Source of the DNA: Apostichopus japonicus
Lineage: Eukaryota; Echinodermata; Holothuroidea; Aspidochirotida; Stichopodidae
Length of the DNA: 64,000 nt
Assembly: GCF_037975245.1 (NCBI RefSeq)
Contig: NC_092579.1
Span: forward strand, 31,198,666 to 31,262,665
Reading direction: 5' to 3'
Both the position numbers and the translations under genes were made by a program. Positions within the stretch are counted from its first letter, which is position 1; every line of letters starts with the position of its first letter. The notes under the pieces are model-generated. The model saw only the letters and a program-made list of their open reading frames with translations. It made no database searches and was not told the origin of the DNA. Below are positions 46,732 to 60,100 of this stretch, in pieces.

Positions 46732-48790
46732 ATGAACTTCTCGGGCAAGAACATTCCTTTGCCATCAACTAGAGAATACTTGAAAAGACTGCTAGAGATG
46801 ACAGAGAAGCTGATAAATGGATGCGATGGAGAGCATTATTTATCCTGGCCGACACTGACACCGATGCGGAAACGAGTGACACCAGCCGTGACGAGGACAA
46901 CACCGCCACCACCGATGCATACGGGCTAAAATCCAGATGCCCCCTTCCACAAATCCCGGAGTTGGTCTCATTCGAGTCCGATATGCTGGAAATGGTCGAG
47001 AACATTAAGTTCAAGGAAGTGATGGAGAAGTTCCTGTCCAACCTCAAGAAGGACATAGAAAACATCACACCCTCTAAAGAAATCTTCGTAGAGGCAGACA
47101 AAACCAGGAACATGTACAAGATGGACCCTGCCAAATATGGTGGGTTGCTAACTGTAAACATATCTCAGAAATACAAATATGCGGACCGCAACACCGCCAC
47201 CGAAATAGACAATGAATACACAAGTCTAGCTGACAAATTAAAAATAGGTAACCGAATAAATAAAACTGGACCCAAAACGGCTTTCGTGACAATCAAGGAC
47301 CACACAGAAATTTTTCAAAGTAACACAAAATGCAGGCTAATAAACACAAAAAACCTGAAATGAGACGAGTGAGCAAGGTCATGCTGGACCACATAAATGA
47401 AAACATACCACAAGCGTACTGGAATGGATTAAAAATATACAGGAAAAGAGCAGTCTCACCTTTCTGGTCTTCGATATTGTTGATTTTTACCCTTCAATAA
47501 GCAAGGATCTCATACACAAATGTCTAGCATGGGCCAAAGCATACACCAGAATCAGTGATACTGAATACAAGACTATCATGCACGCAAGGAGATCTCTCGA
47601 TCACAAGGGCAAACGAGAAGAGAGACACAGTCAACCAATTCCACGTCTCAATGGCTGCATTTGACAAAGCGGAAGTTTGTAAATTGGTGGGACTATTCAT
47701 TTTGAACCAACTGGAGAAAAACCCCGATATCACTGGTTTGGTTCTAAACAGGGACGATGGGCTAGCAGTAATGAGGTCATGCTCAGGCAGCAAAGCAGAC
47801 AGAATACCAAAAGCCCTAATCAAGATCGTCCATACATGTGGACTAAAAATCACTGTCCAAACGAACTTGAAAACAGTCAACTTCCTTGACGTCACTTTGA
47901 ACATGAATACCAGCCCTACAGAAAACCAAACAACGAACCAATCTACATAAGCCAACACTCGAACCACCCGCACGCAATACTAAAGAACATACTGCCAGCC
48001 ATCGAAAGAACAGTCTCTGGTCTATCATCTAACCAGGATGCATTCAAGAAAGCAGCACCCACCTACAATCATGCCCTCTGGTCAGCTGGATACAACCATA
48101 CTATCAAATACCAAAACAAGGAAAACGAAGACACCAAACAGAACAAGAAATGCAGGTCAAGAAAAATCACATGGTACAACCCCCCGTACAGCAAAAACGT
48201 AAAGACCAACTTTGCGGCGGACTTCCTAAAACTCATCGACAAGCAATTCCCACAGACCAACAAGCTACACAAAATCTTCAACAGATCAACAGTCAAAATA
48301 AAGTTACAGCTGTATGAGAAACATGCAACAGATCATCAAGTCACACAACTCAAAGGTCATGAAAGAAACGAGCCAACCCCCCCCCCAGGAAAAGACATGC
48401 AACTGCCGAGAAGTAGACAGTTGCCCACTTCGCGGCAACTGCTTGGTTAATGACGTCATTTACAAAGCCACAGTCACGTCATGAACCGACAACGCGTCAT
48501 ACATAGGCCTCGCGAGCGGAGAATTTAAGAAGAGATACAACAACCACACCAAATCATTCCAACATGACCGATATAAGAAAGAAACGGAACTCTCTAAACA
48601 CATCTGGCAACTCAAGGAGAAAAAAGCTGAATATTCAATACACTGGGAAATTGTGTCACAGTCCAAACGCACAAGCGGCAGTCTGGTTCTGGTCTATGCA
48701 ATCTTTGCAAAGAAAAGCTCCAAATTACCATCCTCAAAGGCAACACGCTCAACTAGAGAAGCGAGCTCATCTCTACCTGTAGACATGGCA
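46732..48790 (+). pseudogene. Penelope-like RT/GIY-YIG protein, broken
   Basis: Start [17 protein letters not shown] at 46732. A frameshift near 46820 leads into MRWRALFILADTD. Then come conserved blocks: KTAFVTIKDHTEIFQ and KCRLINTK near 47270-47350, FDIVDFYPSIS near 47475, LVLNRDDGLAVMRSC near 47740 (RDDG catalytic box), LKTVNFLDVTLNM near 47870, CNCREVDSCPLRGNC near 48405, and the nuclease ASYIGLASGEFKKRYNNHT near 48495-48550 followed by KETELSKHIWQLK. At least two more frameshifts and a TGA before the nuclease inactivate it. The family copies RNA at a nicked site, with GIY-YIG as the nicking domain. Confidence 0.85.
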
Positions 48791-48878
48791 ACAGACACAA
48801 AAGGAAACCACCCAGCCGTGTCAAACCCAAATGGTAGTTCATGGAATAGCGACCCATATTTTATACGGATCAGTAGGC

Positions 48879-48910
48879 CTGACGATCGCTGTACAACTCC
48901 GAGCAGCAAT
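48879..48910 (+). ncRNA. relic of the 3' hammerhead ribozyme, copy 1
   Basis: CTGACGATCGC (48879-48889) and AACTCCGAG (48895-48903) match the two halves of the hammerhead at 50185-50236, but most of stem II and the GAAA box are gone. It has the same place relative to the nuclease domain, which supports the motif as part of this element family. Confidence 0.5.
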
Positions 48911-48936
48911 GGACTCGTAATAGTTAACGTTTATTA

Positions 48937-49023
48937 CAATATATATATCTATAATATATCTATATATATCTATAGATATATACATATATAGATATATATA
49001 TAGATATATATATATATATATAA
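48937..49023. repeat. (TA)n microsatellite between PLE copies
   Basis: TA and ATC/TAG-interrupted repeats joining copy 1 to copy 2. Confidence 0.9.
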
Positions 49024-50022
<999 letters not shown>

Positions 50023-50111
50023 AATATATATATCTATAATATATATATATAGATATAGATAAATATATATCTATAATATATCTATATATAGATATAGATA
50101 TATATATATAG

Positions 50112-50164
<53 letters not shown>
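50023..50164. repeat. (TA)n microsatellite between PLE copies 2 and 3
   Basis: TA and TAGA-type repeats. The boundary of the minus-strand copy 3 is at about 50165. Confidence 0.9.
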
Positions 50165-50166
<2 letters not shown>

Positions 50167-50184
50167 TAAATGCCTTGGTAAGTA

Positions 50185-50236
50185 CAGCTGTTACTCGGAG
50201 TTTCACGCCCTTAGGGTGGCGATCGTCAGACAACTG
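50185..50236 (-). ncRNA. type I hammerhead ribozyme of the Penelope-like element
   Basis: Minus strand: stem I strand CAGTTGT (50236-50230), core CTGACGA (50229-50223), stem II CGCC/GGCG with an 8-nt loop, core GAAA (50204-50201), a 2-bp stem III CTCCGAG (50200-50194), TA cleavage site (50193-50192), then ACAGCTG (50191-50185). The last pairs with stem I over 7 bp with one G-U. The only flaw is a U-U at the base of stem II. Hammerheads with very short stem III are known from Penelope-like elements. It begins 45 nt after the ORF stop. Confidence 0.75.
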
Positions 50237-50281
50237 AACAAATACTCTCTGCGCGGATATATTCTATGGGGAACACGAACC

Positions 50282-50984
50282 CTATTTCTTACGTGCACGG
50301 TTCATTGGTTTGAGCCTATTGTGGCGACACTTGGAGATGAATTCAGATCTCTTATTGAGTAAATGCGGGTTTTTGGACAGGAGGATACAAAGCTTTTCAT
50401 CAATACAGAGGTTACATTGACCGGATCTACGCATGCTGGTATTGGAATGCTTAAGTACGCTCCACTCAATAACGAAGGGGGCACCTTTACGCTTCAGGTC
50501 CCATATATGTTTGGAAAGCTCTGTTTCTTTCTCGTAACGCTCATGTCGGAATGACTTACTGTGGTTACTGTACCTTTGCTTAAAGGGGCCACTCGATAGC
50601 CCTATGTATGATTTGGTGTCATCACCAGTAGTAACATCGGCCCTATATATTACACTGCTCACCAAGCAATTCCCGTTGAGGGGGCAATTAAGTTTTACTC
50701 TACAATTGCATATGCGTTGAGCCAGCTGCGGTCTAAGCTTATTTTGTGATAGAAGCCGGTTATTATGGCTGTTGATGATTGATCGCATATTGCCCATACA
50801 ACTGTAACTCAATTTCACGTTGTTTTTGTTGAAAATTTTGTGGAGCTTGTTTCCTTTCGGGAAGTGCTTGGCGAGTAGTCTGAAAAACAATTTCCCCACA
50901 TTAGATTTGACATTACGGCTATAAGGTGGGTTAAACCATATTATGTTCCTGGTACGGGGTTTCTTTCTGGGTTGCTTCTTGCTG

Positions 50985-50990
<6 letters not shown>
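50282..50990 (-). CDS. PLE C-terminal fragment with intact GIY-YIG nuclease domain
   Basis: An open frame of about 235 codons runs from the (TA)n edge to a TGA/TAA at 50282. It reads IIWFNPPYSRNVKSNVGKLF, LSYSCMGNMRSIINSHN, the Cys motif CNCRVKLNCPLNGNC, then DDTKSYIGLSSGPFKQRYS with KSFRHERYEKETELSKHIW. GIY-YIG is represented by SYIG, with the R and E residues of the nuclease fold at expected spacing. It ends in a basic tail. No stop or shift is seen, but RT is absent, so it cannot transpose by itself. Upstream codons shown as IYIYIY come from the microsatellite and are not part of the protein. Confidence 0.8.
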
Positions 50991-51023
<33 letters not shown>

Positions 51024-51303
51024 AGAGCATCAATGATGCAGTATCTCAATACTGGAAGTTTTAATTTTTATTCCTAATTTCAAATCTTTGCTCTGTCTCT
51101 ACAATTATCAATATCAATCATGGTACAACAAATATATAACTTGCATTTTTGCCACGAATAGTCTCTGCAGGTTACACTTTATCCTGCTAGTCTTGCCTTT
51201 AGCGCTCATTGCCTGTTAGTCGAAAGAACGACTTTGCAAGGTTTAGTAATGTCATAGAATATTTAAGAACTTGTTTTTTATGTGGTATCCTTCATCTTAG
51301 GTC

Positions 51304-51979
51304 CAGGGATGTAAGTGCAGCCAAAAAAAAAAACCCGGAAAACTATTCGGAGACCCCGGGTGAATGCCGTCCTAACACATCCTACTCCTAGCTCTGACTA
51401 CTTACACACTATCGTTATGTTAGGCTAGCTCAGAAGTATTAGCGCTAACACATCTTACCCCTAGTTCTTACTACTTACACACTATCGTTATGTTAGGCTA
51501 CCTCAAAGTTACGAATACGTCGCAGCGAACTACGGAATAAAAAACAGTCTCACATTCGAATGCGATCACAAATATCGACTTTCATATGCGTATCCCGTAG
51601 ATTTCCGCCGCTCACAAATATCACAAGCGTTAATTCCGAAAGTTATGTCGAGCACCAGCAGTTACGAAGATATTAATTAGCAGTCCAATCAACGTGAATT
51701 AGGCAAGGTTTTTCAAAGAACAGAAATGAGTTATGGCGATTTGAAGTTCGCACGTACGCAACGATATTCACATGGCACAATGTTGTACAGTGCAATGCGA
51801 TGATGCGAAACAGGAATGGTATTTTGATTGATCGATGAGTGAAAGTTGAAGTTAGCTTGCTGCAACGGGCCAGGCATTTTTGCCGCGTTGTGTCTTTGAT
51901 ATTCGAACAATTTTGTGGAACTTTATTGGAATAAAAAAAAACCGGATTTCCGTAAAAATACGGAAGACTTACATCCCTG
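51304..51979. mobile_element. 676-bp terminal-inverted-repeat element (CAGGGATGTAAGT ends)
   Basis: CAGGGATGTAAGT starts it and the complement ACTTACATCCCTG closes it. Direct repeats TAGGTC (6 bp) flank it (51298-51303 and 51980-51985); an 8-bp hAT-type duplication is not evident. Just inside both ends are A-runs with CCGG. It contains a two-unit tandem of about 70 bp (51371-51505, ACTACTTACACACTATCGTT). No coding capacity. Confidence 0.8.
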
Positions 51980-51985
51980 TAGGTC

Positions 51986-53944
51986 AGTCTCAGTTGGACT
52001 TTTTGGTCATATAGTTTGACGTCAATGACAACAGCCAAATTAGAAGAGGCGAACAACTCGACCATATTCTTGATGCCTGCCTTGAGAGCTAGGCCTATTG
52101 ACCTACTGTATGTTACTGTAGACTGTAGTGGTGACTACCATCAAAACTGTGTCCACTTCTAGATATCAAAACAACCCACGTTTTTCCGCGTACCTAACTA
52201 CAGAACAGAAAATTGTTCGCGAGGGTAGCCATTTTCGTATATCTAACATGTAGCTGTTATGAGTCATAGCCAATCTGCTACAAAACAGACTTGGGGGCGG
52301 GGCTTAATCTTCAAAAACGGACCTTTTTACTAAAAGTAGGGGCGGCAGCTCAGTGTTGTTTTAAGAAAGAAAAATCATTTAAACATCAAATCAAGCAAAT
52401 AAAAGCCATTAAATGTCATATACAAGTAGTAAAATTCTTATTAATACCTACCTGTAAACAACAAATGAAAGTTTAAAATTTTAATAAAATATATAATACA
52501 TAGGACCCTATCTTAGACGATACCACTGTTGAAAGACAGTTCTATTCTATTCTCTTTCATAAAACATAAGTTTTGGAGCGTGTGCAAAACAGGTCTGTCA
52601 AAGTGTGTTTTCAGTCCAAATTGGCCCGATTTGGACATAAATCGGTGAAAAAGTCACAGAATGAGATACAATTCTGGAATAAAAAATAGTAACTTTTGTT
52701 GGTCTATATGATATATTCTTGCTCTGGAAATTCCAGAGAAAAAGAACTTTGTTTGAGGACGCTGAAAAATTTGTAAGAGAAGAGAAAGTCCCACTTACTG
52801 TTACAATATCTCTATACATGTAATGTATTGAGATAACAAGCAATGCCGTTTTATATTCAGATTACTCATACACCTCGTGTATATAGTTTATGCATGACAT
52901 ATTTGTATATCATATATTTATAAATAGTAACTAATGTATATGTTACTATTTCATTAAATATAATTTTGTCCGGCATGGCTTTCTGTATGATGTTGTAACG
53001 TTCGGCAAGCTCATAAACATATTAGACACTGGTTTTCGTAGGTGGGAATATACAAATGTATGGACCGGGCGGCTGTCAGCAGTGCAGGAGGAAGCACATA
53101 CAAATCACTTTCACCCACATAGGGCCCCGCTAGTAACGCAGTAAATACACATGATGTTGAGGAATCTGCGCGCAACTATTAAATCAGCATCATTTCGAGC
53201 GTGAGCAAATATGATTTATTTGTCTCTGGTTGAAAGGTTAGCAGAGCTTGTCGCAAAACAAGTTTTGAAGGTCGTCACGAAAATAAGTTTCAAGGTTGAG
53301 CCTGAACTTAAGAAGTGTTTCAAAGTTACTTGTTAGGCTCACTTTATTGTAAGTTGGGCCCACTATTAGTATCTGTCAAATGCAAGTCGGGTCTCCAGCG
53401 TAACGTTGCAGCATTAAATCGCTCCTCGTGATTATTTCAGATTTCAGAGAGCTGTTTGGCAATGATATAGTGTGAGTTTACAGTATTAAACTGTTTACCT
53501 ATTTTAGCCATGTATATCCTACCATGCAGTCACACAGTGTCTGTATAATGTCTTCTTTCTCTGTCATTAGGCATTCTTTCTGCTTTCAGTCTTCCCTCAA
53601 GCACTAGTAGCAGCCTTGGAATTTTGAACTTCTTTGGCCATTAATTCCTATTTTAATAGTAAACAAACAAAACACACTGTTGATTCTTCATAGTTTCAAC
53701 TTACCAAATATAGTTTCTGTGATTCAACTAATGACATTCCATGCTGACCAAATGATTGTAAAATAAAAGTACTAACAAGTTATTAAATTGTTTGTTAACA
53801 GGTGTTGGACTTCTGAAAATGTTTATGATTCTTATGCGGTCAAATAAAATGTCCTACACATAGACACACAATATTGCTCAACCAATTGCTGAATACTAGT
53901 CGGCATGATAAAAGAGTCTGTGGTAGTATACACCTATTAAATGC
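51986..53944. other. non-coding DNA
   Basis: AT-rich, no supported exon or element. Confidence 0.5.
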
Positions 53945-53952
53945 CCCAATAC

Positions 53953-54843
53953 TAGTGTTTACACGGGTCCAAAAATCGGGAACCGGGTACCCAAGAGCCG
54001 TTACCCGTCGGGTATCCGGGTACCCGGAAAAAAATTGTTTACCCTCGAGTATCACAATTTTCAAGAAATGACATATTGGATGCCATAATAAATGAATCAT
54101 ATTCTCTACTGACAATGTTTTCATGTTCAAAAACGTAGGTGTAAGATAAGGTATAAAACCTTCCTCAATAATTTCTATTTGCTATTGTTTCTTTCATTAA
54201 CTTGTTAATAACTTCATATAATTAACATTACTACTAACATCGCACTGCCGTCGCGGCTTTTGCTTGCTCTCCACGTCTATTGATCTCACCATATAAATAT
54301 CCAATTTAGCTCGTAAACAGTTGTTACTACTACTATCTATTAGGCAGGCCCAGGGTTCGCATTAGCCGCGAGATTGTGCGATTCGCACAATTTGATCGCA
54401 TTTGGAATAAACGATTAGTAAACACTTTAACAGCCACTTGCGATTATTATTTTTTAGTTATCCCGTCTATAATCCGTAAACATCTCATAAAATTCCTTGT
54501 CAGCCTTTCCTTCCATGAAATAAACGAATGAATAAATAATAATTTCTTCCACATGGTAGCCAAACACCACACTGAGTCAATGAGAAATCTAGCTAGGCCT
54601 AACCATCTGTTTATTCGCTGAAATTGTGACGCAGTTATAAGATATCCATGGAGTACTTTCGTTATTGCTGTTATCTTCGACACATGGTAGCCTAACACCA
54701 CACTAAGTCAATGGGAAATCTGCCTAACCATCGATTTGCGATTTTTTTTTTTTTTATATCACACTACGGAGGATGCGGGTAATAAATTAGGAACCGGGTA
54801 GTATGGCGTCGGGCGGGTACCCGGATAACCCGTGCAAACACTA
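53953..54843. mobile_element. non-autonomous hAT-like element (891 bp)
   Basis: Perfect 8-bp flanks CCCAATAC (53945-53952 and 54844-54851). Ends TAGTGTTTACACGGGT and the complement of TAGTGTTTGCACGGGT, one mismatch in 16. CGGGTACCCG palindromes lie just inside both ends. An internal 60-bp direct repeat (around 54549 and 54680, CACATGGTAGCC) is present. No transposase. Confidence 0.94.
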
Positions 54844-55180
54844 CCCAATACACACTAAATCAAAAAGTAATGTGATCCCTTAATCTATTTAGCTCTCACA
54901 AGCTAAATGCAACCAATAACTGGATAGCTGACAAGTTGGCCATTCATAGCACCCTCAATTTTCTATATCATAACCATGCAGATTGCTTGTTTACTATGAG
55001 AGACTGAAGTTTTCCTCACTTGTAAACAAACCTCTTTACTCAGCAGAAATCAATTTCTGTATGCTGTTCCAGGGAGGCCTAAATTGGTCTAAACTTACCT
55101 CAACTGACCAAATTTTTGTATCACTTGTACTCTCTTTCATGCTCCTTAACATCCCTGCCAAGAAAACACCAGACACTAAT

Positions 55181-55345
55181 TGATAACATATCAAGAAATT
55201 TGTTCTCCTGTTGCTTTTTCTGAATGAGAACACTTGTGGTGGATTGATGTAAATGCTAATATGAGTATGCCATCTTAACTAACAATTGAAATTTTTAGAC
55301 TCCACATTAAACCTCTTTTAATGATTGTTTGAGAAGTTGTGACTT
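55181..55345 (+). repeat. segment duplicated at 61487-61655
   Basis: About 165 bp matches 61487-61655 with moderate divergence (shared CCTGTTGCTTTTT, GGATTGAT, GAGTATGCCA). It marks the left end of a direct duplication that also includes the transposase relic 1.5 kb downstream. Confidence 0.7.
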
Positions 55346-56233
55346 ACACCCACGGACGTGGCTAGAAGGGGGGTGGGTGTGGGGGGTGTCTCACCCCCCG
55401 AACTTGATAAAACTGACGATAGTTGGAAAATTGGAGTGCGACAGCTGGAATTTCCGACTGTCGCACCACAGTTTATCTAGGCCTATTCATATATTCCTGT
55501 GATTGTGAATGACCTAAAAATTGAAAACTTTCGGTCAAAATTGGCCTTTTATCAGTCATATTTACCATGTTTCCTTGCCACTTTCATAAATTGTATCTCG
55601 CGATTCTTATACTCCACCACACAAAACTTGGTATGATTTTGAATACTCCAAAAAACATGCCTAATAGAACTACCGTCATAGGCGTAGAGGCCCAATATGA
55701 TTTGGGGGGGGCTGATCTGAGAAAAATATAACCAAAATTGTTCGAGTTTCGCGTGTTACACATGTCAATGTGCATATCATATAGGCATGCACAGGTTTTT
55801 ACATCGCATGCCAATAACATACAATCATATGCTGTGTAATTATTACCATTCAATATTGGTTAGAATTATTGGGGAAGTCAATACAATATTTATGGTAATA
55901 ATAATATCAGTTTAACCATTGAAAAACACATTGCAAATTATCTTTCTTTCAGTAGGTAAAAAACATTTGGTTGGGGGAGGCTAATAACTTTGTGAAGTGA
56001 GCGCCTTTGTGGCACCTATTCCTCTTGCAAACTTAGATATGAAGAATTTGTGGGACTTGGCTTAAAGGTTGTGTTTGGATGCATTCTCTGAAGATACAAA
56101 GGTACTGTAAGCTCTGGCCCATCTACAAAGGTTTAAACCAAGAAGCAAACCTGGCAAGAATCCTTCAGAACTAAACATTGCACGGCAGTCAGGCTTGCAT
56201 CAGATGTAGATCGGTTCAAGTGCAGCTCATAGA
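55346..56233. other. non-coding DNA with fragments of DNA-element ends
   Basis: CACGGACGTGGCTAG at 55352 followed by G-runs looks like a hAT-like left end inserted in the duplicated segment. CATAGGCGTAGAGGCC near 55676 is another such end. Partner ends and duplications were not found, so boundaries stay open. Confidence 0.4.
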
Positions 56234-57165
56234 ATGCTCAGCAGCATCTCTCTTCCAAGTCCCGCTGTCAGTACACTACAAAAGTCAGCCAACCAGTTTG
56301 GACCTGCAATAGAAGAAATGAATGAAAATGATATATCAGAAAAGGGGTGTATAAAGAAGACACTGCAACTGCATGGCCTCTCAAAAGACTCTCCAATTTT
56401 TGCAGAATATGATCGTCAATATCATACGTGTCTGCTTAATGCAAAAAGTAAGACTCCATTTGTTCGTGCAAGCCAATACAGAGATGTAATTGTTGAGAAT
56501 GTCACCATTGATAAATTTAATTTTGATTACAATCACAGTAACAACTGTAATTGGTGAAATGAATAGAAGAAGGGGTCACAAGTTGCAATGTCCAGTCCAT
56601 GAGGGCTGTTCAGTAAAGATGCCAATGTCAAAGATGAACAGAATGGTGGAAAGATTTGTGCATCCAAATTACTTACTGGTAAGAACCCACTAAAGGAGAA
56701 GTGCCTAACAACTGATGCTGATGGCAAGGCATGTAAAGGGTTCACTGGTACAATGGCTGCAGCTACTCATTCTGAAACAGAGAACCATATGCTGTTAGAC
56801 CAAGTTCACCTACTCAAGTCACTCCGCAGGGCACTGGCTAAAGCAGTACTCTCCTCTGATATGTTACCTGCACAAACTGTGACTAGGAAGCATTTGATAC
56901 AAAAGTGCATTGCAGAGGACTTGACCTGCCTTGTACTGGCAGAGGTGACTACTTGCAGGAATTAAAGCCCTCAAATACGACCACTGCAAAGTTATGAAGG
57001 CTTTATCAACATGTTAAGACTGCCTTGCAAAGTGCTACATTGGAAATCATTCACATTGCCCAAAGCATTCATTTGTATGCAAGAGGGGCAGGAAGTACAC
57101 ATTTCCATTCATGCCAAATGCTACAAAGAGATCTCTGCTAATATCCCACACTGATAGCACACAAC
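56234..57165 (+). pseudogene. Mutator-like transposase relic, first part
   Basis: A chain of short open pieces in shifting frames: LSSISLPSPAVSTLQKSANQ, then RASQYRDVIVENVTID, then CLTTDADGKACKGF with DQVHLLKSLRRALAKAV and PAQTVTRKHLIQKCIAEDLTC, ending SANIPH. The TTDADGKA and VHLLKSLRRA blocks resemble the catalytic-Asp region and following VHL block of Mutator-like transposase domains in many marine invertebrate proteins. It is split from its C-terminal part (61092-61420) by an inserted element. The name is by recalled resemblance only. Confidence 0.5.
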
Positions 57166-57167
57166 TA

Positions 57168-60100
57168 CAGTACTGATTTCGCTTAACTCCCGTTGCAAAA
57201 AAATCAACGATCGATAAAAAAGGTTGAAAATCGATAAAAAAAAATTGAAAATCGATAAAAAACAAATAATTTCATTAAGATTTAGACTACTGCAGGCACG
57301 GTTGTCAACTTAGTTTCAACAAAATTTCCACGAAAGTTATCGCGATCAACAACGGCAAAGGCAATTCTAGACATATCAAGGTTGTGACCTACGTTGAATC
57401 CTTAGTGTAACTACAGCCGTTTTCAGACTATACCAGAAGTGGCTGAGGAATATTACAAATGTTACAAAAGTTTGATTGTATATAAGACAGAGTAAGTTCT
57501 GTACTAGGTGTTTGAAAAATTATTTGGCTAGGATAATAAAAAACTGGTCTTGGTCGATCGTAACAAGTACTTAAGTTAAAGGCTAGTATTAAACTAAGAT
57601 AAGTTTAAGTAACTCACCAATGAACGCAGCGTCAGAAAAACAAGAAATAAAAAAAAAATTTACACAATGAAACAGTCGTAGCTGGATATCAAAGAGATCT
57701 TTTTTTCCAATAAATTCCTGTGTTACTTGACGTACTACAGTACCGTTTACCGCACTCACTTTCAAACCGAAAAATCTCCCCCCGGCTTCAATGCACGCAA
57801 AATAAAAAACATCCTGTTATTTTCCCCCTAACCCAGCTACTGTAAGTTGCCCGCGAATGCAGACGAACTGCCCTGGTAATTAAGGTCGCAGCCTGGGTCT
57901 GGGCCACCTACAGTATGCTGCTTACATGTGCATTCCCTACCCTGGATATCTCCAGCGACCAAACTTTTTTGAGAGGCCTAGTCCAATCATAAACCTGGCT
58001 TTGTCAATTCACGCCTACCATCTGTTAATTAGCATAGTATTTGTCTTCGTGGGGGGTTTAGCACTGCAGAACCTTTGGCTGGCTTACTCTAGAAGCAAAC
58101 ATTATTTTGCCCCTACTATTCATAATGGAATGGAAACCTGTGGAAAATGAATATATTTTCATTGCTTATTTGAGTATTGTATATTGGGAAGAGCTGATCA
58201 AACATTACTGGGGAGGGCTTTCAACTGGCCTGACGGCATGTAAATTTAATTTAATGAGAAGGGGGTTTTTATGAGTCTCCCGGTATGCGTCACATGAGAA
58301 GTAAATGTTGTTTTTCGGTTTTATCATCATTTTTCAAGTGGAACAGCTCATAAAATCATATCAATCAAATATCCTTCCTTAGTTTTACTAATCAGGAATG
58401 TTTGACAAGGCATGCAATGCATCGTTCGAAAATGTAATTTTAAACTAGAATTGAAAATGAACAACATAAAACAATATCTGTGAAGCGTGTGGAGCACAAC
58501 TTTGAATATTTGTTGTGAAAGAAAACATAATGAACAATGTTTACTGCGTAAATAAATGTTGCGGAACTGGTAAAGAGAAATTACGTACTGCAGCTTACGT
58601 CAGAGAAGCTCATAAATGACACAGGTGGATAGAGCACATCAAAATTCGGTATAGGAAATCCCTACGCAGCTGACAAAAGTCGATATCTCCTTCCGTTTTC
58701 GAGTTATAGGTGATTTTGTGTTTTTGCGATATGGTTTTCAGTATATTTTCATTCAATAAAGTCGTTTCTTTTTTTTGTGTGTTATAAGGGTGTGACCTAA
58801 CAGATATTTCACTAACCATTTAACCGTATAACCTGCCGGTAGGTTAAACTTTTAAACGCTGTTTCCCGATTGCGGCTTTTTCGACGTAATGTCTCTCAAC
58901 TTTTAATGAAAATAGGACATTATGAGTACAATAATTAAGGTTTTTTTTTTTCCAAAAAGTAGCAATTCAGGCAACAAGACAATGATCAATGTATGTTAAT
59001 CACTAATTAGGCCCAATAATATTGCCAACATTACGTGTAATAATTGCTGAAAAGAATAACACACCTGATCAGTATATCGTGGTCTTCAGATGTTCAGATC
59101 ACTGAATTTATATAACTCGGCCTTCGGCAACTTCGTAACTTTTGAAGAAAAAAACAATATATTTGTCTATCTATCACAAGATTTTAAGCAAAAACTTGCC
59201 TAACTTAGCAAACTTACCCACCTTTCCTGCTTACTCATTAAAAGTCATGTTTAGAAAACAAATTACGCACGCACGTGTTGTGGGATGGGTTGTAGCAGCC
59301 TCCGATTTCATTTTCTTTCTCTTGTGTCACATACATGATACAGTACTTTACATTTGATACAACAGTTTCTTCAACAACAGCTTCCCAAAATTGGTGTTGC
59401 AATAGGTTAAATTTTAACCGGGCAGCGCAGTACCATTCATAATTTGCATATTACACCAAAATTTATACTCAGCGTCCAGATGGCGGAAGAATGTAACATC
59501 ATGTTCAATGTGTTGTGTCGTTCTCATGGTGCGATGAACTTGGGCAAGTTCAAATGTCAATGACCTACTTATGTTCTATGACCAATGTCAGTGGGAATTA
59601 TGTGTGTAAAAACTCGAATTTTTCCAAGTGTTATATATATATAGAAGTTTTACGTAAGCGGAGCAAATTTTGGGGCGGCTCTTTGATTGTGAGGAAGCAC
59701 TTATCTAAGCACCAATATTTGTGAAAAATATCGTAAGGTTTATCATTTTCATTCATATTCTTTTATGTTTGCCGCAATCCCGCCCGCAATGCATGCACAG
59801 TATAATACCATGTGTGGAAAAAATGGCTGTATACGTGCGGACCTGAGAGAGCAAACTGGCCTTGTGTTGTTAATGTTATTACGATACTTTCTAGAACGAC
59901 CATTTGCGTCTTTTGGCATCGACATATTTTCACACAGGATTTCACCATGCCATTGATCGATGTACACGGGTGATATATGTCGCAAATATAAACTGAGAAG
60001 ACGAATTGATGACACTATCATGAGCTCGTGACTATTGGCCTACTACTATAGTTATATTGAACGAATGCCTAAAACATCGTTTTTCTGTTTTTTATTGATA

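Larger units (their letters stand above)
46418..48936 (+). mobile_element. Penelope-like element copy 1 (RT plus GIY-YIG), decayed
   Basis: Order: 5' pseudo-LTR segment (46418-46731) with embedded (TA)n, the ORF region (46732 to about 48790), and a 3' segment that repeats part of the 5' one (GGTAGTTCATGGAATAGCGACCC near 48832). It is followed by more (TA)n and a second, nearly identical partial copy at 49024-50022. The tandem partial duplication is the usual Penelope-like layout. RT and C-terminal GIY-YIG nuclease place it among the EN-positive elements; a Neptune-like clade is possible because of Cys pairs between RT and nuclease. Confidence 0.88.
50165..50990 (-). mobile_element. Penelope-like element copy 3, 3' part only, minus strand
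   Basis: Carries the region after RT: CNCRVKLNCPLNGNC, the GIY-YIG nuclease and the 3' hammerhead. Both ends are bounded by (TA)n tracts (50023-50164 and 50986-51020). It is a different, better preserved lineage than copies 1 and 2 (clearly diverged protein). Confidence 0.85.
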
